Assembly (NCBI GenBank): GCA_021737425.1
Contig: JAIPDZ010000007.1
Coordinates: 1-36,731 of the forward strand
Direction of reading: 5' to 3'
Source of the DNA: Deltaproteobacteria bacterium
GTDB lineage: Bacteria > Desulfobacterota > DSM-4660 > Desulfatiglandales > Desulfatiglandaceae
Length of the DNA stretch: 36,731 nt
Under the pieces are notes generated by a model. The model saw nothing but the letters and a program-made list of their open reading frames with translations, made no database searches and had not been told where the DNA came from. Of the stretch, positions 7,415-14,332 are shown piece by piece. The translations under genes and the position numbers were made by a program. Within the stretch, counting starts at the first letter, position 1. Every line of letters begins with the position of its first letter.

Positions 7415-9802
7415 TTATGCAGTGGTTTCCCCCAATGCCTTCCTGAGCTTGCTCGATAGCGCGGCAAGGGTGAAGGGCTTCTGAATGAACCCCCGGCACC
7501 CCCGATCCATGATCTCCTGTGCCTGGCCGTTGATGCTGTACCCGCTGGAGAGGAGGACCCTCACGCTTTTGTCAGTTTCTTTCAATCGGTCATAGGTCTC
7601 CCCGCCGCCCATCCCCGGCATGATCATGTCCAGGATCACCAGGTCGATCCCCTTTTTTTGTTGGCCATAAATATCCAGGGCCTCCTGACCGTTCCGGGCG
7701 GTGAGGACCTGATAGCCCAAGGTTTCCAGCATCTTTTTCCCCACCTGGATGATCATGTTCTCGTCGTCCACCAGGAGGATGGTACCTTGGCCGTACTGGA
7801 TCTCCTGACCCTTCGGTTTGGGCCCTTCTTCCACCATGTCCCTGTGAGAGGCGGGGAGATAGATATTGAAGGTGGTTCCCTCTCCCTTTTCACTGTATAC
7901 GTTGATAAACCCGCCGTGGTTCTGGATAATGCCGTACACCGACGCCAGCCCCAGGCCCGAGCCCTGGCCCCGGTCCTTGGTGGAGAAGAAGGGGTCGAAA
8001 ATCTTCTCCAGGGTCGCCTCATCCATTCCGGTCCCGGTGTCGGTCACCGAGATCTTGACGTAGCTCCCGGGCGCAACCTTAACGGGCCGGGTGTATGCCT
8101 CGTCAAGAGTGGTATTTTCGGTTTGAATATAAAGATCGCCCCCGCCCGGCATGGCCTGCCAGGCGTTCACATACAAATTCAAAAGGGCCTGCTGAATCTG
8201 CCCCTGATCCACTTCAGCGGGCCACAGACGCTTTTCATATTTTCCGTGGATGCGAATCTCCTTTTTGGTGCGGCCAAAAACCTCATTTTCATGTTGGATG
8301 AGCGCATTCAGGTCCGTGGGCTTGACCTCATATTTTCCCCCTCTTGCAAAGCCCAAGAGATCCCGGGTCAACTCCACGGCGCTTTTGACGTATTCCTCTA
8401 TGCCGTGCAGGTGTTCATGGTCCGGGTGTGACGGGGTTTTGTCCATCATCATCAGGGAGGCGCGGCCCTGAATCCCCATGAGGATGTTGTTGAAGTTGTG
8501 GGCAATGCCCCCGGCCAGGGTGCCCAGGGACTCCATCTTTTGGGCCTGGGTCAACTTGGCCTGCAGCCTTTTCCGTTCCCTTTCCGCCCGCTTGCGCTGG
8601 GTGATGTCCCTCGCCATGGCCAGCAGACACCTCTCGCCGCCGATCATGGCCCGTTTGAGGTTGACTTCCACCCAGAACAGCCTTCCCGCTTTATCCTTGG
8701 CCCTCCATTCGAACAACTGGGGGTCTCCGTCCATGGCCCTGTGCATCCATTTTAGGGCGTCTTCCTGTGAATAGGGGGCCTTGCCCTCGCTGATGTCCCC
8801 AATGCTGAGTTGTAATGCCTCCTCCCTTGAATACCCGAACATGTCACACATCTTCCGGTTTACGGAGACAATGGCTCCGGTCTTGATATGGTGGATAAAC
8901 AGGGCATCGTTTACAGAGTCGTATATGGACCTATAGTTCTCTTCGCTCCTTTTGAGGGCCTCCTCGGCCTGCTTCCGCTCGGTAATGTCGTGCATGGCCA
9001 CCACCGCACCCATGAGGCTGCCGGTCCCATCGGTCAGGGCCTGTCCGTTACAGACCAAGGATCTGGGGTCGCTGTCTCGAGGGGCCACCACAATCTCTGC
9101 ATTCTGAACGCGGCCCTCCTTGAGGGCCCGGAACAGGGGAACCTCCTCCATGGACAGCGGCGTAATCCCATCCGTACGATACAGATCGTAGTGCCGGGCC
9201 CATTGATCCGGCGGGATGGCTTCCTCAGGTAGCCCGTGCAGCCGTCGCGCCGCCTCATTGAACCGGACCAGCCGACCTTCGCCGTTGCAAATGACAATGG
9301 CCTCTTCAATATTATTGATCACCGCGGACAAAAAGGCCTGTTCGCTCTTTAGTGCTTCCTCGGCCCCCTTTTGCTCGGTGATGTCCCGGATGATCCCGGC
9401 CACCCCTATGACGTCATCACTTTGAATAATCGGAATTTTCCGGGTCTCATATGCGCTTTCACCCACGGACTCCACGCTGATAACCCTCCTTCTTTCTTCC
9501 ATGGCCCGGGTATCCGTGGCCATGCACACCCGGGCAGCCTCTAAGGGCATCAATTCAAGGTCCGTCTTTCCCAGGATTTCGGACTCAGGCCTTCCGAAGT
9601 ACTCGGCATTGGCGGCATTCACCATGAGATACCTTCCGGCCCGGTCCTTTAGGAAACAGAGATCCGGGGTTGAATCCACGAACAATCGAAGTTCCGCTTT
9701 CGATTTCTCCAGCGCCGCTTCGGCCCGTTTGCTTTCATCCTCGACTTGTTCCAACGCCCTGAGCCTTTGCGCCAATTCCTCGTATGAGGGCTTTTTAGAC
9801 AT
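7415..9802 (-). CDS. PAS-domain hybrid sensor histidine kinase with C-terminal receiver
   Basis: The 795-residue protein begins with a short coiled coil (residues 5-40) and has three PAS domains (about 38-145, 152-275 and 285-405), each ending in the DIT(E/Q)(Q/R)K linker. The dimerisation/phospho-acceptor domain has H435 in GGIAHNFNN. The ATP-binding domain shows the N box (LNLYVNAWQAM, 541-551), G1 box (DTGTGMD, 588-594) and G2 box (GSGLGLAS, 614-621). A receiver follows at 673-795 with acidic residues D679-D680, phospho-acceptor D725 and K775. There are no transmembrane segments, so it senses a cytoplasmic or diffusible signal. The ATG at 9802 is preceded by AGGAGGTAAGG. No dedicated output regulator is adjacent; the degenerate receiver 4 kb away is a possible partner. 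Confidence 0.95.
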   Translation of the reverse strand: MSKKPSYEELAQRLRALEQVEDESKRAEAALEKSKAELRLFVDSTPDLCFLKDRAGRYLMVNAANAEYFGRPESEILGKTDLELMPLEAARVCMATDTRAMEERRRVISVESVGESAYETRKIPIIQSDDVIGVAGIIRDITEQKGAEEALKSEQAFLSAVINNIEEAIVICNGEGRLVRFNEAARRLHGLPEEAIPPDQWARHYDLYRTDGITPLSMEEVPLFRALKEGRVQNAEIVVAPRDSDPRSLVCNGQALTDGTGSLMGAVVAMHDITERKQAEEALKRSEENYRSIYDSVNDALFIHHIKTGAIVSVNRKMCDMFGYSREEALQLSIGDISEGKAPYSQEDALKWMHRAMDGDPQLFEWRAKDKAGRLFWVEVNLKRAMIGGERCLLAMARDITQRKRAERERKRLQAKLTQAQKMESLGTLAGGIAHNFNNILMGIQGRASLMMMDKTPSHPDHEHLHGIEEYVKSAVELTRDLLGFARGGKYEVKPTDLNALIQHENEVFGRTKKEIRIHGKYEKRLWPAEVDQGQIQQALLNLYVNAWQAMPGGGDLYIQTENTTLDEAYTRPVKVAPGSYVKISVTDTGTGMDEATLEKIFDPFFSTKDRGQGSGLGLASVYGIIQNHGGFINVYSEKGEGTTFNIYLPASHRDMVEEGPKPKGQEIQYGQGTILLVDDENMIIQVGKKMLETLGYQVLTARNGQEALDIYGQQKKGIDLVILDMIMPGMGGGETYDRLKETDKSVRVLLSSGYSINGQAQEIMDRGCRGFIQKPFTLAALSSKLRKALGETTA

Positions 9803-9869
9803 GGTTATCCCTTACCTCCTGGTGAATGGCGCGGATAAAAAAGAGGGGCTAATTTCATAGAAAAAGGAT

Positions 9870-9977
9870 TCATTTGAGTGCCGGTATGAGCCCACTGGCC
9901 ACTGCAGCCGGATGGGTAAACAGGGTTTCATGCCCCCTGTGCCATGCGCCTTGTAACAGCACAAAATGATGCCCCAT
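9870..9977 (-). CDS. Candidate 35-residue small ORF upstream of the kinase gene
   Basis: An ATG at 9977 has an excellent ribosome site (GGAGG, 6 bases upstream) and opens a 35-codon frame beginning MGHHFVLLQGAWHRG. It ends 67 bases before the kinase ATG. FVLLQGAWH looks like the first strand and oxyanion-hole loop of alpha/beta hydrolases (compare FVLVHGAWH), but nothing of the rest of such an enzyme follows, so it is either a remnant, a leader peptide, or chance. It shares its first residues and an 18-bp DNA element with the short frame in front of the cyclase gene. Confidence 0.35.
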   Translation of the reverse strand: MGHHFVLLQGAWHRGHETLFTHPAAVASGLIPALK

Positions 9978-10357
9978 GTCGCCCTCCGGTTCTGATTATG
10001 GGGTCCTGTTTTTAAGATCTGGTTGACAAGGCAGGGTATCACACCGGGCTTCTGAGGCCAAGTCTCTTGAAGGGGCTTTTTAAGGGATTCCAATAGGTCG
10101 GTCGGAACCCGGAACGGCCTTTGAAACCGGATGCAAGCCGACTTCGGGATGGATTTATGACCCAAAAAGGAATGGGTGCGAAGCGGAAGGGAAAAACCTC
10201 CCTTCCGTCCACACAAGGTTAGAGTAATAAAGAAGCTGACCAAAGGTAGCCCCTGTTTGTTAGAATGGTGTGAGAGAGGGATTATTCATTTGTAAGCGGA
10301 CGTAAGGTCCGCCATAAAGGGGTGCGCGGTGTGGCCGGGAGGGGTAGGGGCCTGGGC
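9978..10357. other. Intergenic region with hairpins, no called gene
   Basis: The region holds two visible stem-loops: CGGAAGGG/CCCTTCCG at 10184-10207 with an 8-base loop, and GCGGAC/GTCCGC at 10296-10312. The second is 46 bases past the stop of the 83-residue gene (minus) and could be a weak terminator, though its T-tract is poor. A 143-codon open frame (9812-10243, minus) crosses the region but lacks any domain signal. No RNA gene is recognised. Confidence 0.5.
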
Positions 10358-10609
10358 TCAGCTCAATCCGTTAATGGCATCGCAGATATGACTGTTTTCC
10401 GTCAACCAGCATTCAAGCCGTTTTCGGACACTTTCCGAAAGCCCGTGATCCAAGACCTGAAAGGTCCTTCGGTTCAACGCCCGGTCGTAGACCATCATCA
10501 CCCGGGTGGGCTTATCGCGACTCCCTTCGGGGTGCTTGTGATGCAGTTCCTCGTTATGGGGAAGGTCAAATACAGAATATAATGTACTGATGTACCGCTT
10601 ATTTTCCAT
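10358..10609 (-). CDS. Small hypothetical protein (83 aa)
   Basis: The ATG is preceded by AGGAG at 7 bases, which supports translation. The product is hydrophilic with no signal peptide, membrane segment or cysteine cluster (one cysteine in ECWL and one in HICD). Its start, MENKRYISTLYSVFD, and a central basic segment are followed by a likely C-terminal helix (SESVRKRLECWL). I do not recognise a family. It stands alone between the kinase gene region and the AtoE-type transporter, both on the same strand but several hundred bases away. Confidence 0.6.
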   Translation of the reverse strand: MENKRYISTLYSVFDLPHNEELHHKHPEGSRDKPTRVMMVYDRALNRRTFQVLDHGLSESVRKRLECWLTENSHICDAINGLS

Positions 10610-10823
10610 GGGTTACTCCTGAATGGGGTTGTCCCGCATTTCTGTTGTGCCATCTAAAGGGTTGCGGTGAGGTTTTACTGTTGGGATTTTGTCGTTCATA
10701 TAATAAGGATGAATTGTTAGGTAAGGATTAGGAGCATGTTAGATTTACAGGAGAGATTCCGAGTAGATAGGGTTTCCAGCAAAATGGAGGCGGATGCGGC
10801 AAAGGGAGATCGAAGAGTTGGAA

Positions 10824-10859
10824 ACCCATTTGACCCGGCCGGAGACGGGGCAAATGGGT
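10824..10859 (-). terminator. Strong hairpin downstream of the AtoE-type gene
   Basis: ACCCATTTG (10824-10832) pairs with CAAATGGGT (10851-10859), and inside it CCCG pairs with CGGG after one mismatch, giving a 9+4-bp stem. On the minus strand it is followed by TTTCCAACTCTT, a weak T-tract. A second hairpin (10880-10907, TCCCCTGG/CCAGGGGA) spans the stop codon. Together they probably end the transporter transcript. Confidence 0.5.
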
Positions 10860-10893
10860 CGTGGAGGGGTAGGGATTGTTCCCCTGGGGCGGA

Positions 10894-12321
10894 TTAAAAC
10901 CAGGGGAGCAGGAGAAATGCGATGGAGGTGATGACAAAATAGACGATGAAGACCACCATGAGGTAGCCCATGATGTCCCGGAAGTTCAACTTGGCCACTG
11001 CCAGCATGGCGATGGCCCAGAAAGGCTGAATCATATCGGTCATCATATCCCCCCAGGCATAGGCGATAACGGTTTTCCATGCCGGGAGTCCCAGTTCATG
11101 CCCGGCCGGGAGCAGGTAGGGCGCGGTCATGAGCCATTCCCCCCCGCCCGAAGGGATCAGGTAATTGAGGAGTCCCCCATACCAGTAGGCGAACATCAAA
11201 AAGGTGGCCGGTGCACTGATGGCCACAAACCATCCGGTGAAGACCTGGGAGAGGAGGGTGAATTTAATCAACCCGTAAATCCCGGCATAAAAGGGGAACT
11301 GGATGACGATGCCCCACACCGCCTTGCCCGCCTCCTCGGTGGCCTTGAGAAAGGACCAGGGCCGCCAGTGGAACAACACCCCCAGCATGAGGAAGAAAAA
11401 GATGACATTATTGAGGGTCAGCCAGTTTCCCGGGGGCTTCCCTCTGAGATAGGTGTACAGGGCAACGGCCCCGCCCACCACGATGATGAGGTTGAAGCCG
11501 GGCCACCAGTTCATCCAGTCCGAAGGCGTTTTGGCCGCCCCCTCCCGTTTGGGGGGTTCATAGATCTTCAGCCGGTCCATGAGCTGCTGGTCCACCACAT
11601 AGGTGTTTTCCTCCGTGGGGTGCATTTTGGCCATCATCCAGGTGACCACGATGACCACTATGACCGCCAGGATGAGATTGAAGGGGCTGAAGATAGTGGA
11701 ACCGGTGGAGATGGGGCCGGCAATCCATCCTTCCTGGGTGGCGGTCTGCACCAGGGAATTCCCGGGCGAGGCCATCATGAGGGTGGCGGAACCGGTGAGT
11801 CCGGAATGCCAGGTACACCCCAGGCCCAAGTAGGCCGAGGCCACCAGGACCCGGTAGTCCACCTTGGGGTTTCGGCGGACGATGAACAGGGCCAGAACCG
11901 CGCTACCGATGATGGAAAGTCCCCACGAAAGCCATGCGGAGAGGGTGGAGAAAAGGGCCATGACCACAATGGCCTGGGCGGGCTTGTTTTGATCCGGAAG
12001 CCCGGCCAGGCCGTCCAGCAGGCGGCGAACCGGCGGGGAAAGGGCCAGAATATACCCGGTCATCATGATCAGGCACATCTGCATGGCGAACTTGAGGTAG
12101 ATCCAGAAACCCTTTCCCCAGGCCTCGACCCCGCCGTACAGCCGGGATCCGAATCCCACCCCTTTGTCAAACCCCCAGATGAGGGCCAGAATATAGGCAA
12201 TGATGCTGAGGATAAAGACGATCACCAGCGAATCGGGAATCCATCGTTCTGTCCAGTTGGTTAGGCCGGCACCCCAGCTCTGAAGGACCCCGGCCTGAGA
12301 CTTATGGGCGTTATTGGCCAT
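10894..12321 (-). CDS. atoE: Short-chain fatty acid transporter, AtoE family
   Basis: The 475-residue polytopic membrane protein matches the AtoE/SCFA transporter family in length and pattern: an N-terminal LTNWTERWIPDSLVIVF segment and about ten hydrophobic helices, with conserved-looking loops such as SAWLSWGLSIIGSAVLA and GLGCTWHSGLTGSATLMMASPGN. The family is proposed to move acetate, butyrate or acetoacetate; AtoE of E. coli serves short-chain fatty acid use. The start at 12321 is chosen because AAGGAGG lies 7 bases upstream; the in-frame ATG five codons earlier would place that ribosome site inside the gene. No beta-oxidation or CoA-transferase gene is adjacent. Expression is probably set by the promoter, leader and terminator between 12322 and 12603. 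Confidence 0.9.
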   Translation of the reverse strand: MANNAHKSQAGVLQSWGAGLTNWTERWIPDSLVIVFILSIIAYILALIWGFDKGVGFGSRLYGGVEAWGKGFWIYLKFAMQMCLIMMTGYILALSPPVRRLLDGLAGLPDQNKPAQAIVVMALFSTLSAWLSWGLSIIGSAVLALFIVRRNPKVDYRVLVASAYLGLGCTWHSGLTGSATLMMASPGNSLVQTATQEGWIAGPISTGSTIFSPFNLILAVIVVIVVTWMMAKMHPTEENTYVVDQQLMDRLKIYEPPKREGAAKTPSDWMNWWPGFNLIIVVGGAVALYTYLRGKPPGNWLTLNNVIFFFLMLGVLFHWRPWSFLKATEEAGKAVWGIVIQFPFYAGIYGLIKFTLLSQVFTGWFVAISAPATFLMFAYWYGGLLNYLIPSGGGEWLMTAPYLLPAGHELGLPAWKTVIAYAWGDMMTDMIQPFWAIAMLAVAKLNFRDIMGYLMVVFIVYFVITSIAFLLLPWF

Positions 12322-12342
12322 AATAACCTCCTTCATTGGTTT

Positions 12343-12420
12343 TCACGTATGGGTTAAGCTGTTCAATGACCCGTGTGACAGACGGATTCGCACGCGACTT
12401 CTCACGCCTTTTTTGATCAC
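12343..12420 (-). CDS. Candidate 25-residue basic leader peptide ORF 2 before atoE
   Basis: A GTG at 12420 opens a 25-codon frame (MIKKGVRSRVRIRLSHG and on) that ends 21 bases before the atoE ATG. Its start overlaps the stop of the preceding leader frame as GTGA and it is preceded by the purine-rich GGGAGGAGAGGAG. The DNA AGGAGGTGATC here is fully complementary to the 16S rRNA 3' end, an unusually strong ribosome site. It may serve leader translation or ribosome standby for atoE. Confidence 0.3.
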   Translation of the reverse strand: MIKKGVRSRVRIRLSHGSLNSLTHT

Positions 12421-12518
12421 CTCCTCTCCTCCCGGGTGACCCCCTTCCCGCCAGAAATAAAAAAAGCCCCTGCTGCGGTTCCATCCGCAAACAGGGGCTC
12501 TGGGAAAGGGATTTTCAT
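12417..12518 (-). CDS. Candidate 33-residue leader peptide ORF 1 spanning the terminator
   Basis: An ATG at 12518 with AGAGGA 6 bases upstream opens a 33-codon frame (MKIPFPEPLFADGTAAGAF and on) that reads straight through the terminator hairpin and its T-tract and ends at TGA overlapping the next small frame. A ribosome translating it would occupy the terminator stem. It may be a true leader peptide or an open frame by chance; no run of regulatory codons of one amino acid is obvious. Confidence 0.3.
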   Translation of the reverse strand: MKIPFPEPLFADGTAAGAFFISGGKGVTREERR

Positions 12519-12568
12519 TTCTAATCCTCTAATGCCCTACCGAATTTCCGTAAGTTTAACTCTTTAAC
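12458..12568 (-). ncRNA. Candidate small RNA or attenuated leader upstream of atoE
   Basis: The promoter at 12575-12603 and the intrinsic terminator at 12459-12499 bound a transcript of about 110 nt lying wholly between the MATE gene stop and atoE. It could be a stand-alone small RNA, or the 5' leader of atoE with conditional termination. GGATT and AATCC at about 12506-12525 can pair and would mask the ribosome site of leader frame 1. Boundaries are inferred from the promoter and terminator only. Confidence 0.45.
12459..12499 (-). terminator. Intrinsic terminator / attenuator before atoE
   Basis: AGCCCCTG (12465-12472) pairs with CAGGGGCT (12492-12499), with an inner TGCGG/CCGCA stem and a short loop. 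On the minus strand the stem is followed by seven T. It lies 141 bp past the MATE gene stop and 138 bp before the atoE start, so it can end the MATE transcript, and it also sits directly downstream of the strong promoter at 12575-12603. Confidence 0.85.
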
Positions 12569-12574
12569 TACGTA

Positions 12575-12603
12575 ATTTTATCCAATATGAACCATTATGT
12601 CAA
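12575..12603 (-). promoter_or_regulatory. Strong sigma-70-type promoter upstream of the atoE leader
   Basis: TTGACA (12598-12603), a 17-base spacer and TAAAAT (12575-12580) on the minus strand make this the best promoter match in the window. It begins 37 bp past the MATE gene stop and points at atoE, with the terminator in between. Confidence 0.65.
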
Positions 12604-12639
12604 GAGTTAAATCGTTTCCATACATTCTCACGCCTCAGG

Positions 12640-14136
12640 TCAGGTCTCCCCGGGGACGGGCACGACATGTCCCACCGGCCGTTCCTCAATGACCCGCATA
12701 TTTTTCCATTTCCCCTTGTGGTACCGCCACCAAAAGGCAATGCCCAGGGCACTGATATACAGGGTGGCCAGGATCCAGGCCGTGTACAGCCCGGCGTCCA
12801 GCACCTCCACCGCCACGTATACCGGGAGGATCATCACCCCGAGGGAGAGCCCGGCCACCGTCCACATGATGAACCGGGTGTCCCCCGCCCCTTTCAGGGC
12901 CCCGGAAAAGACCAGGTTAAGGGCATCGAACAGGCAGAAAACCGCCACGAATCGCAGGAGCGAAACGCCCACCTCCATGACCCGTTCATATTGGGCGGTG
13001 GTGTGCTGATCGTTTTGGAACAGCCCCAGCAAGGGCTCCGGGGTGAGCACGAATACGGCCGCCACCACCACCATGTAGGCCATGGTAATATGCAGGGCGC
13101 TGGTGGTGGCGTATACCCCTGCTTCGGGCCGGCCGGAGCCGATGGCCTGGCCCACCAGGGTGGCGTTGCCGATATGAAACCCCACCATGGGCAGAAAGGA
13201 AAGGGTCTCAATGGAGAGCACGATATTGGAGGCGGCCAGCTCCAGGTCGCCCAGCCTGCCCAGGATCTGGATGAAGAAGGTCAGGCCGAAGATCTCCAAA
13301 AAAAACTGGGTTCCGCTGGGCAGCCCATAGCGCATGAGCCGGCCGAAGAGGTCCTTGTCAAAGGCCCGGTTTTTCCAGGTCCCAAACAGGGTGCGATTCT
13401 TGGGACTGAAGATGAGGACTGCAAAAATAAGACTGATGATCATGCATCCGGTGACCGTAGCGATTCCGGCCCCCACAATGCCCAGCCGGGGAAAGGGCCC
13501 CACGCCGTTGATCAGGCAGTAATCCAGGGGGATGTTGACGGCGGCCCCGGCCATGTTGACGAACATGACCGCCCAGGTAAGCCCCCGGCCGGTATAAAAG
13601 CAGGCCATGGCGGAATTCAAGACAATGAGCCCCGCACCCAGGATGAGGATATTGAAATAGGTGGTTTCCAAGGCCCGAATCGCAGGGGAATGTCCGATCA
13701 GGGCAAACAGTTCGTCTGACAGGAAAAACAAAGAGGCCAGCAAAACGGCGGAGAAGAGGGACAGGTAAATTCCCTGCCATACTGCCGCCCCTACCCGGTC
13801 CAAGGCCTTAGCCCCCGTGTACTGGGCCACAAAGGCATTGGTGTAGTTGGCCACTCCCATGAAAAAGGCCAGGCAGGTGAAGGATGCCACCCCGGCGGGC
13901 AGGGCCGCGGCAATGGCATCCACCGAGTAGTTGGCGAGAAATACCCGGTCCGTGAACTGCATCAGGGTAATGGATCCCATGGAGGCCACCAGGGGGAGAC
14001 TGATGGCCAGGACGTCACGGTATCCGTTGGGTTTGGACCAGCGTTTGATCATTGCCTTGTTGTGGGGCGGTTCGAGTGTCAGGGTTTCAATGTCGGAAGC
14101 ATCATAAGGAGACGTGCCTGAAGTTGTCAATATCAT
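12640..14136 (-). CDS. MATE-family efflux transporter
   Basis: The 498-residue protein has about 12 hydrophobic helices and MATE hallmarks: LPLVASMGSITLMQFTDRVFLANYS in helix 1-2, the repeat-like PMVGFHIGNATLVGQAIGSGRPE at the start of the second half, and GAGDTRFIMW near the end. MATE proteins export drugs, cationic metabolites or other small molecules in exchange for Na+ or H+. The family usually has 440-470 residues, and the first 28 residues here are hydrophilic and unusual; the ATG at residue 29 (14052) would give a typical length but neither ATG has a strong ribosome site. The gene is divergent from smc. Substrate is unknown. Confidence 0.9.
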   Translation of the reverse strand: MILTTSGTSPYDASDIETLTLEPPHNKAMIKRWSKPNGYRDVLAISLPLVASMGSITLMQFTDRVFLANYSVDAIAAALPAGVASFTCLAFFMGVANYTNAFVAQYTGAKALDRVGAAVWQGIYLSLFSAVLLASLFFLSDELFALIGHSPAIRALETTYFNILILGAGLIVLNSAMACFYTGRGLTWAVMFVNMAGAAVNIPLDYCLINGVGPFPRLGIVGAGIATVTGCMIISLIFAVLIFSPKNRTLFGTWKNRAFDKDLFGRLMRYGLPSGTQFFLEIFGLTFFIQILGRLGDLELAASNIVLSIETLSFLPMVGFHIGNATLVGQAIGSGRPEAGVYATTSALHITMAYMVVVAAVFVLTPEPLLGLFQNDQHTTAQYERVMEVGVSLLRFVAVFCLFDALNLVFSGALKGAGDTRFIMWTVAGLSLGVMILPVYVAVEVLDAGLYTAWILATLYISALGIAFWWRYHKGKWKNMRVIEERPVGHVVPVPGET

Positions 14137-14192
14137 TCCACAAACCCAGGCCGATGATCGGAAAAGTCCATATATTGATATTTATCCATTTT

Positions 14193-14224
14193 ATTATACA
14201 CCATATGGTATTTTTTCTTTACAA
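14193..14224 (-). promoter_or_regulatory. Promoter candidate for the MATE gene with operator-like palindrome
   Basis: On the minus strand a perfect TATAAT lies at 14193-14198; the only -35-like sequence, TTGTAA at 14219-14224, is 20 bases away and overlaps the -35 of smc. Between them is the perfect 10-bp palindrome ACCATATGGT (14200-14209), a possible repressor site. Confidence 0.4.
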
Positions 14225-14246
14225 TTCCCCTGAATTCTGATATACA
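14218..14246 (+). promoter_or_regulatory. Promoter of smc-ftsY
   Basis: TTTACA (14218-14223), a 17-base spacer and TATACA (14241-14246) lie about 87 bases before the smc ATG. The -35 overlaps the opposite-strand promoter candidate of the MATE gene. Confidence 0.5.
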
Positions 14247-14332
14247 CTCTTCAGCTTTGGTATCTTATGCACTTTTTCCTTTTTCACGGGTTTCATACCC
14301 GTCAAGATCAGCTCAACTGAGCGGGGGGAAGC

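Noticed and set aside
9812-10243. 143-codon open frame on the minus strand upstream of the kinase
   Set aside because: No domain resemblance, unnatural composition, and it overlaps the better-supported 35-codon frame in another frame.
10876-12264. 462-codon plus-strand open frame
   Set aside because: It is the antisense shadow of the AtoE-type gene, produced by high GC at third positions; similar long shadows occur opposite hpnN, hpnH, the MATE gene and htpX.
12459-12499. T-box riboswitch, because the hairpin loop region contains UGGAACC like the T-box bulge
   Set aside because: Only about 70 nt precede the hairpin, so there is no room for stem I and a specifier loop, and the UGGAACC lies in the terminator loop rather than in a competing antiterminator. 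The downstream gene is not an amino-acid or tRNA-charging gene.
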